Notes under the pieces: model-generated
What the model was told of the DNA's origin: nothing
What the model saw: only the letters and a program-made list of their open reading frames with translations
The model's database searches: none
Part shown: one piece after another, positions 1 to 6,078 of the stretch
Layout: every line of letters starts with the position of its first letter
Numbering within the stretch: position 1 is the stretch's first letter
NCBI RefSeq assembly: GCF_900450995.1
Contig: NZ_UGHY01000002.1
Location: 2,041,001-2,105,000 of the forward strand
From: Haemophilus parainfluenzae
GTDB lineage: Bacteria > Pseudomonadota > Gammaproteobacteria > Enterobacterales > Pasteurellaceae
DNA length: 64,000 bases
Direction of reading: 5' to 3'
Made by a program: the position numbers and the translations under genes

Positions 1-2
1 GA

Positions 3-1034
3 CAAGGCGCACGCCCAGAAGGTTTGCTCTTTGCTATTACAACTGCGGGAAGTAACGTGATTTCGGCTTGTAAACAGCACTATGATTATTGCGCTCAAAT
101 CCTTGAAGGGAATGAGCAGAACGATAGCTTGTTCGTATTGATTTTTGAACTAGACGAAGAAAACGAAATCGACAAACAAGAGAACTGGATAAAAGCCAAT
201 CCCAATATTGGTAAATCCATTCCTTACCTTGATTTTGAGAACACGATTAAAAAAGCGAGGGGGATTCCTTCCGAATGGGTGGAAATGCTTACCAAGCGAT
301 TTAACGTATGGTGTCAAGGCACAACCCCGTGGCTAGGCGAAGGAAACTGGGCGCAATGCGAACGGCAGTACACCGAAAGCGATTTACTTCACCAAGATTG
401 TTATTTAGGACTGGATTTATCCAGCACCAATGACTTAACCAGTCTTTGCTATACCTTTCCACAAGGGAATAAAGTGCGGTTAGTTACTCGGCATTATATC
501 CCTGAATTTCAACTTAATAACGTGGCAAATAAAAACCGTGCGATGTATCGAAACTGGGTGCGTAGTGGTTGGCTGATTGCAACCGAGGGCGACTGTATCG
601 ACTACGACAAAATCAGAGATGATATTTTGAAAGATGCACAACGTTTCAATATTAAGATGATTGGCTTTGACGTATGGAATGCAACCCATTTACGCACACA
701 ATTACAAGCGGCTGGGCTTGAGGTTGAACCCTTCCCGCAAACCTATCAACGATTTAGCCCGGTGGCGAAAAGTGCAGAAGTATTAATAAATAGACAGATG
801 ATAGAACATCATGGCGATCCAGTGCTTACCTGGGCGCTATCCAATGTGGTGATGGAAACCGATGCCAACGCCAACATTAAACCAAACAAGAAGAAAGCAG
901 CAAACAAAATAGACCCCGCCGTAGCGTTCCTGATGTCTTTCGGAATTTATCAACTTGAATACGGTGATTTAATTTTCGAACTATCAGACGAACACAAACA
1001 GGCACTAGAAGAATTTAACGGATTGGATATATGA
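3..1034 (+). CDS. terL: Phage terminase large subunit, HK97 type (5' partial)
   Basis: Terminase large subunits package phage DNA into proheads, using an N-terminal ATPase and a C-terminal nuclease. The reading frame is open from the window edge, so the Walker A part lies outside; the TTG at 24 is internal, because the codons before it already continue the protein. What is seen starts at the ATPase end (LLFAITTAGSN) and runs into the RNase H-like nuclease domain: YLGLDLSSTNDLTSL with the first metal-binding Asp, GFDVWNATHL, and the conserved end KIDPAVAFLMS. This pattern fits the HK97/Terminase_1 family. It is the last large gene before a terminator, so the unit it belongs to lies mostly left of the window. 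A USS core lies at 472-480. Confidence 0.85.
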   Translation, partial: QGARPEGLLFAITTAGSNVISACKQHYDYCAQILEGNEQNDSLFVLIFELDEENEIDKQENWIKANPNIGKSIPYLDFENTIKKARGIPSEWVEMLTKRFNVWCQGTTPWLGEGNWAQCERQYTESDLLHQDCYLGLDLSSTNDLTSLCYTFPQGNKVRLVTRHYIPEFQLNNVANKNRAMYRNWVRSGWLIATEGDCIDYDKIRDDILKDAQRFNIKMIGFDVWNATHLRTQLQAAGLEVEPFPQTYQRFSPVAKSAEVLINRQMIEHHGDPVLTWALSNVVMETDANANIKPNKKKAANKIDPAVAFLMSFGIYQLEYGDLIFELSDEHKQALEEFNGLDI

Positions 1035-1318
1035 TTAGATGTAAAGAGGCAAAACAGAACTTACTAATAGCAGCGGTGAAACACTATAAGAAATCTACCG
1101 CACTTTTCACTTTTATTAGCTTGTATGATGATTATGAACCATATCCACTGGACGAAGTTATCTACATTCTTCAATGTAAATGCGATGCAGCAAAACGAGA
1201 AATAAACAACAGACCAAATAGCCCCAATATGGAAGTGTTAGAAACAATTTATCATATCGCGCACAAAAATCTTGAAGATATGAAAAAGGCAGAAAGAAGA
1301 ATTGCGAAAAGAAGATAA
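1031..1318 (+). CDS. Small phage-island protein of unknown function
   Basis: A 95-aa basic protein whose ATG overlaps the terL stop codon (ATGA), so the two are translationally coupled. It is helical and charged, with a lysine/arginine-rich C terminus (KKAERRIAKRR). No family is recognised. It is followed within a few bases by a hairpin terminator, closing the terL transcription unit. The KKSTALF stretch is encoded by a USS core on the minus strand (1097-1105), so that part of the sequence may reflect uptake-signal gain rather than function. A minor packaging or head-completion role is only a guess from position. Confidence 0.6.
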   Translation: MIRCKEAKQNLLIAAVKHYKKSTALFTFISLYDDYEPYPLDEVIYILQCKCDAAKREINNRPNSPNMEVLETIYHIAHKNLEDMKKAERRIAKRR

Positions 1319-1321
1319 AAT

Positions 1322-1354
1322 AAATCCCTACGTTTCACAACGTGGGGATTTTTT
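1322..1354 (+). terminator. Rho-independent terminator after terL unit
   Basis: A 12-bp stem (AAATCCCTACGT with ACGTGGGGATTT, one mismatch) around a 6-base loop, followed by a T tract. It lies 3 bases after the 95-aa gene. Confidence 0.8.
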
Positions 1355-1557
1355 ATACGTGACTACATCGCACGAACATATTATCAAATTGCTAAATTCT
1401 TAAAATTTTCCCTAAAAAATGCTTTAGGGTACGTACTACAAATTTGTAGCAAAGTTATTATAATCTAAGCGCAAAAATAAGAAATAAACGTAGCTTACCG
1501 TATCTAAACTTTGATAAAATAGAACAAGAAATAAACAGGGAAAACAAGGAGGAAAGT

Positions 1558-1941
1558 ATGATTAAATCCGTTTTATCCGCATTTGGTTTATTTGTATTTT
1601 CTGCTTTAGATTTTTTGTTGTTTTTAGCCATATTGCTTTTTGTTGGCTTGTTGGTTTTCATCTTTTGGCCAATATTAAAATGGCCTTTACTAGCTTTTCT
1701 AATAGGTGCTATTGCCTTCTTTTGTTATCTAATATACAAGATAAAAGAGAAACCAAAACCGCTAGAACAAGACGAAATATTATCTAGCTGGGCGGAACAG
1801 GAATTACAACGCCCTATCATTCAACGGATTTTACAAAAACAAGAGGAAAATAAACCGTTCATTAGCGGAACAATAACGCATATTGGAAATGACGGAAAAG
1901 AAACTCGATTAGGCAATATCACTATCAATTTAAAGGGATAA
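1558..1941 (+). CDS. Small membrane protein of phage island
   Basis: 127 aa. The first 65 residues are almost entirely hydrophobic and can form two membrane segments (about 10-35 and 38-62), followed by a charged region (KIKEKPKPLEQDE) and a C-terminal soluble tail. No family is recognised. The start is well supported by a strong ribosome binding site (AAGGAGG) ending about 5 bases upstream. A TATAAT box at 1459-1464 lacks a good -35. The gene stands alone between a terminator and a structured RNA. Such small membrane proteins in prophages can be lysis, superinfection-exclusion or toxin-like proteins; nothing here decides between them. Confidence 0.6.
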   Translation: MIKSVLSAFGLFVFSALDFLLFLAILLFVGLLVFIFWPILKWPLLAFLIGAIAFFCYLIYKIKEKPKPLEQDEILSSWAEQELQRPIIQRILQKQEENKPFISGTITHIGNDGKETRLGNITINLKG

Positions 1942-1953
1942 TTAATCAAATAA

Positions 1954-2036
1954 AGCGCATCTAGGCTGATCCCCGAAAGCAAGAAACCTTATCTTGTTGG
2001 TGCGCTCCTATCATAAGGGCAAATGCGAAAGGGGCG
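1954..2036 (+). ncRNA. C4-like antisense RNA / structured leader
   Basis: An outer stem pairs AGCGCATC (1954-1961) with GGTGCGCT (1999-2006), 8 bp with one G-U. Inside it a hairpin pairs CAAGA (1980-1984) with TCTTG (1992-1996). The loop segment CCTTAT (1987-1992) is complementary to ATAAGG (2013-2018), and CCCC (1971-1974) to the GGGG (2031-2034) that forms the ribosome binding site of the next gene. Size, architecture and a/a', b/b'-style complementarity resemble the phage P1/P7 C4 RNA, which silences the antirepressor operon downstream. The family call is from memory of the motif; a covariance search with the Rfam C4 model would settle it. Confidence 0.5.
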
Positions 2037-2039
2037 TTT

Positions 2040-3002
2040 ATGGGATTGTTACCACTAGATTTTTACTCTTTAACTCAAGCAGTTGATTTTATTAATCAAA
2101 AAACAAATTCGATAATAAAAGAAAATCTATTGTATTCCTATGCTATGGAAGGAAAGATTAGATTTTTATTGAATATTGAAATTAAAGATAATCAATTAGT
2201 AAAAATTGGCAGAATGGATACTGAAGGTTTTTTCCTATATGAAGATTCTGAAGTTTATTTCAAAGAGGAAGTGATAGAGTACGAATATCAAAATATATTA
2301 TCTTTGGAAGATAAGCTATCAAAGATGGAAATAACTTCTGATGAAATTCTTGAGGATAACGGAGGATTGTACTTATCATATAATAAAGAAAATAAAATTA
2401 ATGAATACAAAGGCTATATAGTTTTACATCCAGAATTATTGGATGTGTTTTGTGAGAAATCATTACCACAGCACTCATTAAGAAATACAAATTATTTGAT
2501 GTTGGACGAATTTAATGTTCAAAACCCTTTAGAGGCTGATATCTTTAATTCATTTAATTTTAAAATGGAATATCCTTCATATAATGAAGATAATCAGTTG
2601 TATATGAAGCATACTTTTCGTATAAATTTTAGTGACATCAAAATATCCTATGATGATTTGATCAAACTTACGCCATCTGGTCACCCTTTAAGATGTGATG
2701 ATTTAGAGCAAGAAATCAAAAAATTAAAATCAGAGCTTGAGGAAAAGCAAAAGATAATAGACTCTCTTAGTTTAACAAACCAAAGCGGCCGAATAAGTTC
2801 TCCACAAAAGCAACTGTTCGCTTTATTGGTTAAAAAATGTTATCCAAAACTTGATAGCAGAAATAAGTTATTTGATGTTATCAACGCAGATCTAAAAGAA
2901 TCAGGAATTAGAAATACCAATATCGCAGCAGACACTTTTTACAAGTTAATTGATGAATCAAACGACATTATAAAAGCAATTTTCCCACCTAAAAAATCAT
3001 AG
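2040..3002 (+). CDS. Unknown phage-island protein downstream of C4-like RNA
   Basis: 320 aa, no recognised family. The N terminus (about 8-45) looks like a small helical domain, the middle is acidic, residues about 222-245 form a short coiled coil (EIKKLKSELEEKQKI), and the C-terminal 75 residues are a compact helical domain ending in KKS. This N-domain, coiled coil, C-domain layout occurs in phage DNA-binding or antirepressor-like proteins. Because the gene follows a C4-like RNA that could pair with its ribosome binding site (GAAAGGGG), an antirepressor or derepressor role is a reasonable inference, but not shown. AT content is higher than in neighbouring genes, suggesting a different origin. 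Confidence 0.6.
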   Translation: MGLLPLDFYSLTQAVDFINQKTNSIIKENLLYSYAMEGKIRFLLNIEIKDNQLVKIGRMDTEGFFLYEDSEVYFKEEVIEYEYQNILSLEDKLSKMEITSDEILEDNGGLYLSYNKENKINEYKGYIVLHPELLDVFCEKSLPQHSLRNTNYLMLDEFNVQNPLEADIFNSFNFKMEYPSYNEDNQLYMKHTFRINFSDIKISYDDLIKLTPSGHPLRCDDLEQEIKKLKSELEEKQKIIDSLSLTNQSGRISSPQKQLFALLVKKCYPKLDSRNKLFDVINADLKESGIRNTNIAADTFYKLIDESNDIIKAIFPPKKS

Positions 3003-3010
3003 TTTCCTAT

Positions 3011-3050
3011 AAAAGCCTCTTAGTCTTTCGATTTAAGGGGCTTTTTCTTT
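3011..3050 (+). terminator. Terminator after 320-aa gene
   Basis: AAAAGCCTCT (3011-3020) pairs with AGGGGCTTTT (3036-3045) with one mismatch, followed by T-rich sequence. The loop and tail share a direct repeat (TCTTTCGATTTAAG). Confidence 0.6.
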
Positions 3051-3118
3051 CGATTTAAGCAATCATTTCTTATTAAGAAGTTAAGCCTTTGAATTAAAAG
3101 TGTTTTATTCTTAACATT

Positions 3119-3180
3119 CCTATCGTTCGAACAACTCAACGGAATAGAACGCTATTCCACAGTGTTAAACAAACGATAGG
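3119..3180 (+). repeat. Nested inverted repeats upstream of alpA
   Basis: Outer arms CCTATCGTT (3119-3127) and AACGATAGG (3172-3180) are perfect complements. Between them lie a perfect 7-bp hairpin GGAATAG-AACG-CTATTCC (3141-3158) and the palindrome GTTCGAAC (3125-3132). The outer right arm ends 9 bases before the alpA start. This looks like an operator array or a structured 5' leader controlling alpA. Confidence 0.6.
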
Positions 3181-3189
3181 TATTTTCTT

Positions 3190-3393
3190 ATGAATCCAAA
3201 TTTAAACCCTCAACAAAAACTAATCTCCGGTGAAATCGCTTGCCATATTGTTGGCTTTGGCCGCACCAAACTCAACTTGCTTGTAAAAGCCAAGAAATTC
3301 CCACAACCAATCCGCTTTTCAAAAAACTTTGTCCGTTGGGATTTAGAAGAAGTAAATGCGTGGATTGAAGAACAAAAAGCCGCACGTGCTTAA
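3190..3393 (+). CDS. alpA: AlpA-family helix-turn-helix regulator
   Basis: 67 aa with the AlpA / excisionase-like winged HTH fold: LISGEIACHIVGFGRTKLN, then FPQPIRFSKNFVRW and LEEVNAWIEEQ, which are the conserved second half of Phage_AlpA proteins. In P4-like satellites and Gram-negative phage-inducible islands AlpA activates integrase and excision genes and is the switch from dormancy to induction. Here it is the first gene after a nested palindromic region and probably forms an operon with the following 103-aa gene (start 12 bases downstream). Family call is firm; the target promoter is inferred. Confidence 0.85.
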   Translation: MNPNLNPQQKLISGEIACHIVGFGRTKLNLLVKAKKFPQPIRFSKNFVRWDLEEVNAWIEEQKAARA

Positions 3394-3404
3394 GGTGGTG
3401 GAAG

Positions 3405-3716
3405 ATGAACGAAGCAAGAAAACCAACACAATTCTTAAAAGTGTTACACCGTTTAATTCTTTCTAGCATTAGCGGCATTGATGGTTATTCAATGGGCATG
3501 ACGTCAGCACGTAACTATATCAGTGAACTTGAACGCAATCATTTAACCGGCAAAGTGAAACGTACAACCGAAAAGACTGCGGATGGAATGGGGCAATATT
3601 ACCGCTATGAAATCGCAGATGCTGAACAGTTAAAACAGGTGATTGCCATTTACAAGGCTAAGGGAGGTGAGCTTACTGCGCATGAAGAACAGCAAGCCTA
3701 CTTTCGATTCCGTTAA
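3405..3716 (+). CDS. Small winged-helix-like phage-island protein
   Basis: 103 aa. The segment about residues 27-60 (SMGMTSARNYISELERNHL, then KVKRTTEKTADGMGQYYRYEI) reads like a winged helix-turn-helix with a beta wing, as in small phage regulators that read the sequence of a gene end or operator. No named family is recognised. A GGTGG ribosome binding site lies in the gap after alpA. A very strong hairpin follows the stop codon, so alpA and this gene form a short two-gene unit, which fits a regulatory pair. Confidence 0.65.
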   Translation: MNEARKPTQFLKVLHRLILSSISGIDGYSMGMTSARNYISELERNHLTGKVKRTTEKTADGMGQYYRYEIADAEQLKQVIAIYKAKGGELTAHEEQQAYFRFR

Positions 3717-3721
3717 AAGAA

Positions 3722-3752
3722 AAACGCCGCAAGGCTATCCAATGCGGCGTTT
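3722..3752 (+). terminator. Terminator after alpA unit
   Basis: Perfect 10-bp stem AAACGCCGCA / TGCGGCGTTT with an 11-base loop, 5 bases after the 103-aa gene. The T tail is short (TTT), so termination may be partial. Confidence 0.7.
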
Positions 3753-3912
3753 AAACCTTCTAAAGGTAATTTTTATCAATACGTTAAGGTCATTTAAAAA
3801 TATGGAAATAATAACCATGAATTTAAATCATAAATATTTTAATCAATATGAAATATTTTTCAAGTTATTTTTGATTGAAATCGCTTTACAAACCACAGTT
3901 AATTTTGGCATC

Positions 3913-4428
3913 ATGAACACGCAATCAGAAAAAGTGATTGCCAGCCGTGGAAAGCTGAACTATTTATCACAGGCGAACGACAGCACGCCACAGAACCGTG
4001 CTTTTTTTGTTCGTAACATTCGCACACCAAAAGAATATGCGGATTTTGTTTTACATATAAATCCAATCATTCTCTCAATGGTAGAGCGTAATAAGCCGTC
4101 TTTGACGGGCTGTCTTCCTGTGATGGCAGTTTTCCACCTTGTTACGTTCTACCGCCCGACCGTGGAAAGTCTAGCGGTAGATTCTGAAAATTTATCACAG
4201 GAATCTACGCAAATGTATCAATTCATCTTCGCGGCCATTCGCCGTACTGATTTATCAAATCACCTTCAAAAAATCCGTATTACCGCTGATAGCGAACGCA
4301 ACGCACGCGCTAAGCTTGCCCGTGAGTTCGTCTTAGTACTTGCTGGAAGAATCAATCTTCAAAACGCTAGTGCTTTATCGGCAAATACTTTTCCTTCAAT
4401 CTCTTTCGCGGAGGTGGACCATGCTTAG
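3913..4428 (+). CDS. Host cell division inhibitor Icd-like / Ash-family protein
   Basis: About 171 aa from the ATG at 3913. The frame is open further upstream (an ATG at 3817), but that part is very AT-rich and codes unconvincingly, so the shorter start is preferred with modest confidence. The C-terminal half (QFIFAAIRRTDLSNH, then ITADSERNARAKLAREFVL and LAGRIN) matches the Icd-like family found in P1/P4-type elements; the centre (SMVERNKPS) resembles the Ash motif region. Phage P1 Icd blocks host division and is controlled by C4 RNA. Here it heads the long operon ending in the helicase gene. The middle of the gene is strongly structured as RNA (4080-4180), so regulatory RNA overlaps the coding region. 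Confidence 0.6.
   Translation: MNTQSEKVIASRGKLNYLSQANDSTPQNRAFFVRNIRTPKEYADFVLHINPIILSMVERNKPSLTGCLPVMAVFHLVTFYRPTVESLAVDSENLSQESTQMYQFIFAAIRRTDLSNHLQKIRITADSERNARAKLAREFVLVLAGRINLQNASALSANTFPSISFAEVDHA
4080..4180 (+). ncRNA. Candidate structured/attenuator RNA inside the Icd-like gene
   Basis: GGTAGAGCGTAA (4080-4091) pairs with TTACGTTCTACC (4142-4153), 12 bp with one G-U, enclosing at least one further hairpin (AGCCGTC with GACGGGCT, 4094-4111). CTACCGC (4149-4155) is also perfectly complementary to GCGGTAG (4174-4180), so the two pairings exclude each other. Mutually exclusive stems in a satellite leader resemble the phage P4 CI RNA/seqA/seqC immunity system, but that link is inference. 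Confidence 0.4.
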
Positions 4429-4750
4429 TTATGATGCTATTCAAATAGCTCTTCAAGATGTTGTTAATAGTAACGATGTAAGTAAGCAGACCTTAGAGAA
4501 AATTCGCACAGAAAGCGAATGTCTTTGTGAATCTATCGAATATGGCTTAATGGAATTAGGCGATATGGTAAGCCGTTTAGGGCATTTTGCTGATTCTAAG
4601 CAGGATTTTGATAATCGAGCGATGAGCAATGACAATGTAAAACATATCGGAGCATTAATTCAAGCCAACGCATATTTTCTAAACACATTGCGCAATGTAT
4701 CAACAGAAGCCACCTATCACCTTAACGGTGGAAATAAGGGGGCGAAATGA
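4421..4750 (+). CDS. Small unknown phage-island protein (109 aa)
   Basis: The ATG at 4421 follows a good ribosome binding site (GCGGAGGTGG) and overlaps the end of the Icd-like gene by 8 bases, so upstream starts in this frame are rejected. The 109-aa product is helical and acidic (SECLCESIEYGLMELGDM, then IQANAYFLNTLRNVSTEATYH). No family is recognised. It sits second in the tightly packed operon leading to the replication helicase. Confidence 0.6.
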   Translation: MLSYDAIQIALQDVVNSNDVSKQTLEKIRTESECLCESIEYGLMELGDMVSRLGHFADSKQDFDNRAMSNDNVKHIGALIQANAYFLNTLRNVSTEATYHLNGGNKGAK

Positions 4751-4947
4751 TGAGTAACACTAAATTCCCTTACACCCTTGTTTTCACCTATGACAATGGC
4801 GACCAGTTCATAGCAGGCGAATATGGCACGTTGAGAGAAGCGTTACAGGCAAAAATCAAATGTAAGCACGAAATAGGACAAGCCAATATTTGCGGCCGAG
4901 TGTTAGAAGTGATCACGATTTTGAAAGGGGAAGACAATGAAAGCTAA
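4747..4947 (+). CDS. Small unknown phage-island protein (66 aa)
   Basis: Starts in an ATGA overlap with the previous gene (a second ATG is at 4750). 66 aa with alternating beta-like sequence (FPYTLVFTYDNGDQFIAGEY) followed by a helix (TLREALQAKIKCKHEIG); small single-domain proteins of this shape are common in phage early operons. No function can be assigned. Confidence 0.55.
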   Translation: MMSNTKFPYTLVFTYDNGDQFIAGEYGTLREALQAKIKCKHEIGQANICGRVLEVITILKGEDNES

Positions 4948-5143
4948 AAAAATCAAAGCATTCAAAGAACCATATACACCGACACCCGAGCAGTTAGAGA
5001 AATCTTGTAAACGGATTAAACAATTCTTAGCCTTTGCAGAAGATTATCTACACTCTGGACACTACAAAGGATTGGCGGCATCAATCGAACAAATCAAGAA
5101 AGCAGCAACAATTAGAAAGGTGGCAAGAAATGAAACCAAATAA
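4937..5143 (+). CDS. Small basic unknown phage-island protein (68 aa)
   Basis: 68-aa lysine-rich protein overlapping the previous gene by 11 bases; a GGGGAAG ribosome binding site lies in the end of that gene. Predicted all helical, with a basic N and C terminus (MKAKKIKAFK, KKAATIRKVARNETK). No family recognised. The overlaps show it belongs to the same co-transcribed run. Confidence 0.55.
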   Translation: MKAKKIKAFKEPYTPTPEQLEKSCKRIKQFLAFAEDYLHSGHYKGLAASIEQIKKAATIRKVARNETK

Positions 5144-5633
5144 CCCTATGGAACAGCTAAAACAATGGAAAGCGGCAAGTGATAAAAATTTAGTAAGCAG
5201 TGGCGAAAACCGCCATCAGTTACAAAAAGCGCCACCGGTGGCGAAAAGTGCCACTGGTAATGGAGAACAGAAAGCTGAAAAAAGAAAAGGTAAGCTGTTT
5301 TTTAATCCATTGGCTTTGAAATATTCCCAAATTTCACGTCAATTCCAACTAATACAGGATAGTAACAAACGATGTCTTGAAGTTTATCCGGGGGATTTTC
5401 ATCACAAGATCAAGTTTCGTGATGAAATAGTGGATTTAATGAATAAATTGGCTGGTGGTGGAAATTTGCTTAACGCATTGGCCAAAGACGGTAATCTATC
5501 CCGAGAAGATACGGCCAAATTGAAATATTTCAATCAAGCTAATAAATATCTGCTCTATAAGTTTAGTGAGGTGGTGGAACAGATAGGCGCTTTAAACTCT
5601 GAACGATCTGAACAACAAAAGGGGAGTAAGTAA
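5130..5633 (+). CDS. Unknown phage-island protein (167 aa)
   Basis: The start at 5130 (MKPNNPMEQLKQW) is chosen over an upstream in-frame codon because it has an AAAGGTGG ribosome binding site and only a 14-base overlap with the gene before. The first 60 residues are a polar, probably disordered linker (APPVAKSATGNGEQKAEK); the remainder is helical (LKYFNQANKYLLYKFSEVVEQIG). No family is recognised. It lies two genes upstream of the helicase, where satellites often carry replication accessory or copy-control proteins. Confidence 0.55.
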   Translation: MKPNNPMEQLKQWKAASDKNLVSSGENRHQLQKAPPVAKSATGNGEQKAEKRKGKLFFNPLALKYSQISRQFQLIQDSNKRCLEVYPGDFHHKIKFRDEIVDLMNKLAGGGNLLNALAKDGNLSREDTAKLKYFNQANKYLLYKFSEVVEQIGALNSERSEQQKGSK

Positions 5634-5634
5634 G

Positions 5635-6078
5635 ATGAATATGAATGAAAAATTAGACTACTCAAATTTAAGTGCGGTCGAATTAAAAGCGATTATGTAT
5701 AGTCAGATGAATTGTGAAAAGAAAGAGGGTGAGACTCATTATTTGCCTTTACCTTATCTGGGTGAAACAATCGTAACGTTAGCGGAAATTTTTGAGAGTT
5801 ATCCTTCTGAAAAACTCTATGAGTTACGAAATCTACACGATGAACTGTTAGCGACTAATAAGCATTTATTACAACTAGCACCGAATCCTCCTTCATTTAA
5901 TCCGGAAGAAATAGTAGCAAGTTTAACTAACGATGAAATCATTGATGGATTGCTGAAAAATAGCATTGTCATTTCTTTAGTTGAAACTCTTACATACTTT
6001 CAAAAAGTAGTTGCTGAACGTATCAATGATATTGAAAACGGAGTACTTAAAGGGGTGAACAATGGCTCGATTAATTAA
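5635..6078 (+). CDS. Unknown phage-island protein (147 aa)
   Basis: 147 aa, acidic and helical (EIFESYPSEKLYELRNLHDELL, shown here only in part by its pattern of alternating leucines; LTNDEIIDGLLK; VETLTYFQKVVAERI). It starts one base after the preceding stop codon and overlaps the helicase gene by 17 bases, so it is probably translationally coupled to it. A USS core (5670-5678) encodes part of the N terminus. Function unknown. Confidence 0.55.
   Translation: MNMNEKLDYSNLSAVELKAIMYSQMNCEKKEGETHYLPLPYLGETIVTLAEIFESYPSEKLYELRNLHDELLATNKHLLQLAPNPPSFNPEEIVASLTNDEIIDGLLKNSIVISLVETLTYFQKVVAERINDIENGVLKGVNNGSIN

Noticed and set aside
3643..3912. Upstream extension of the Icd-like gene
   Set aside because: Would overlap the 103-aa gene and run through a perfect terminator hairpin and AT-rich DNA with poor coding character.
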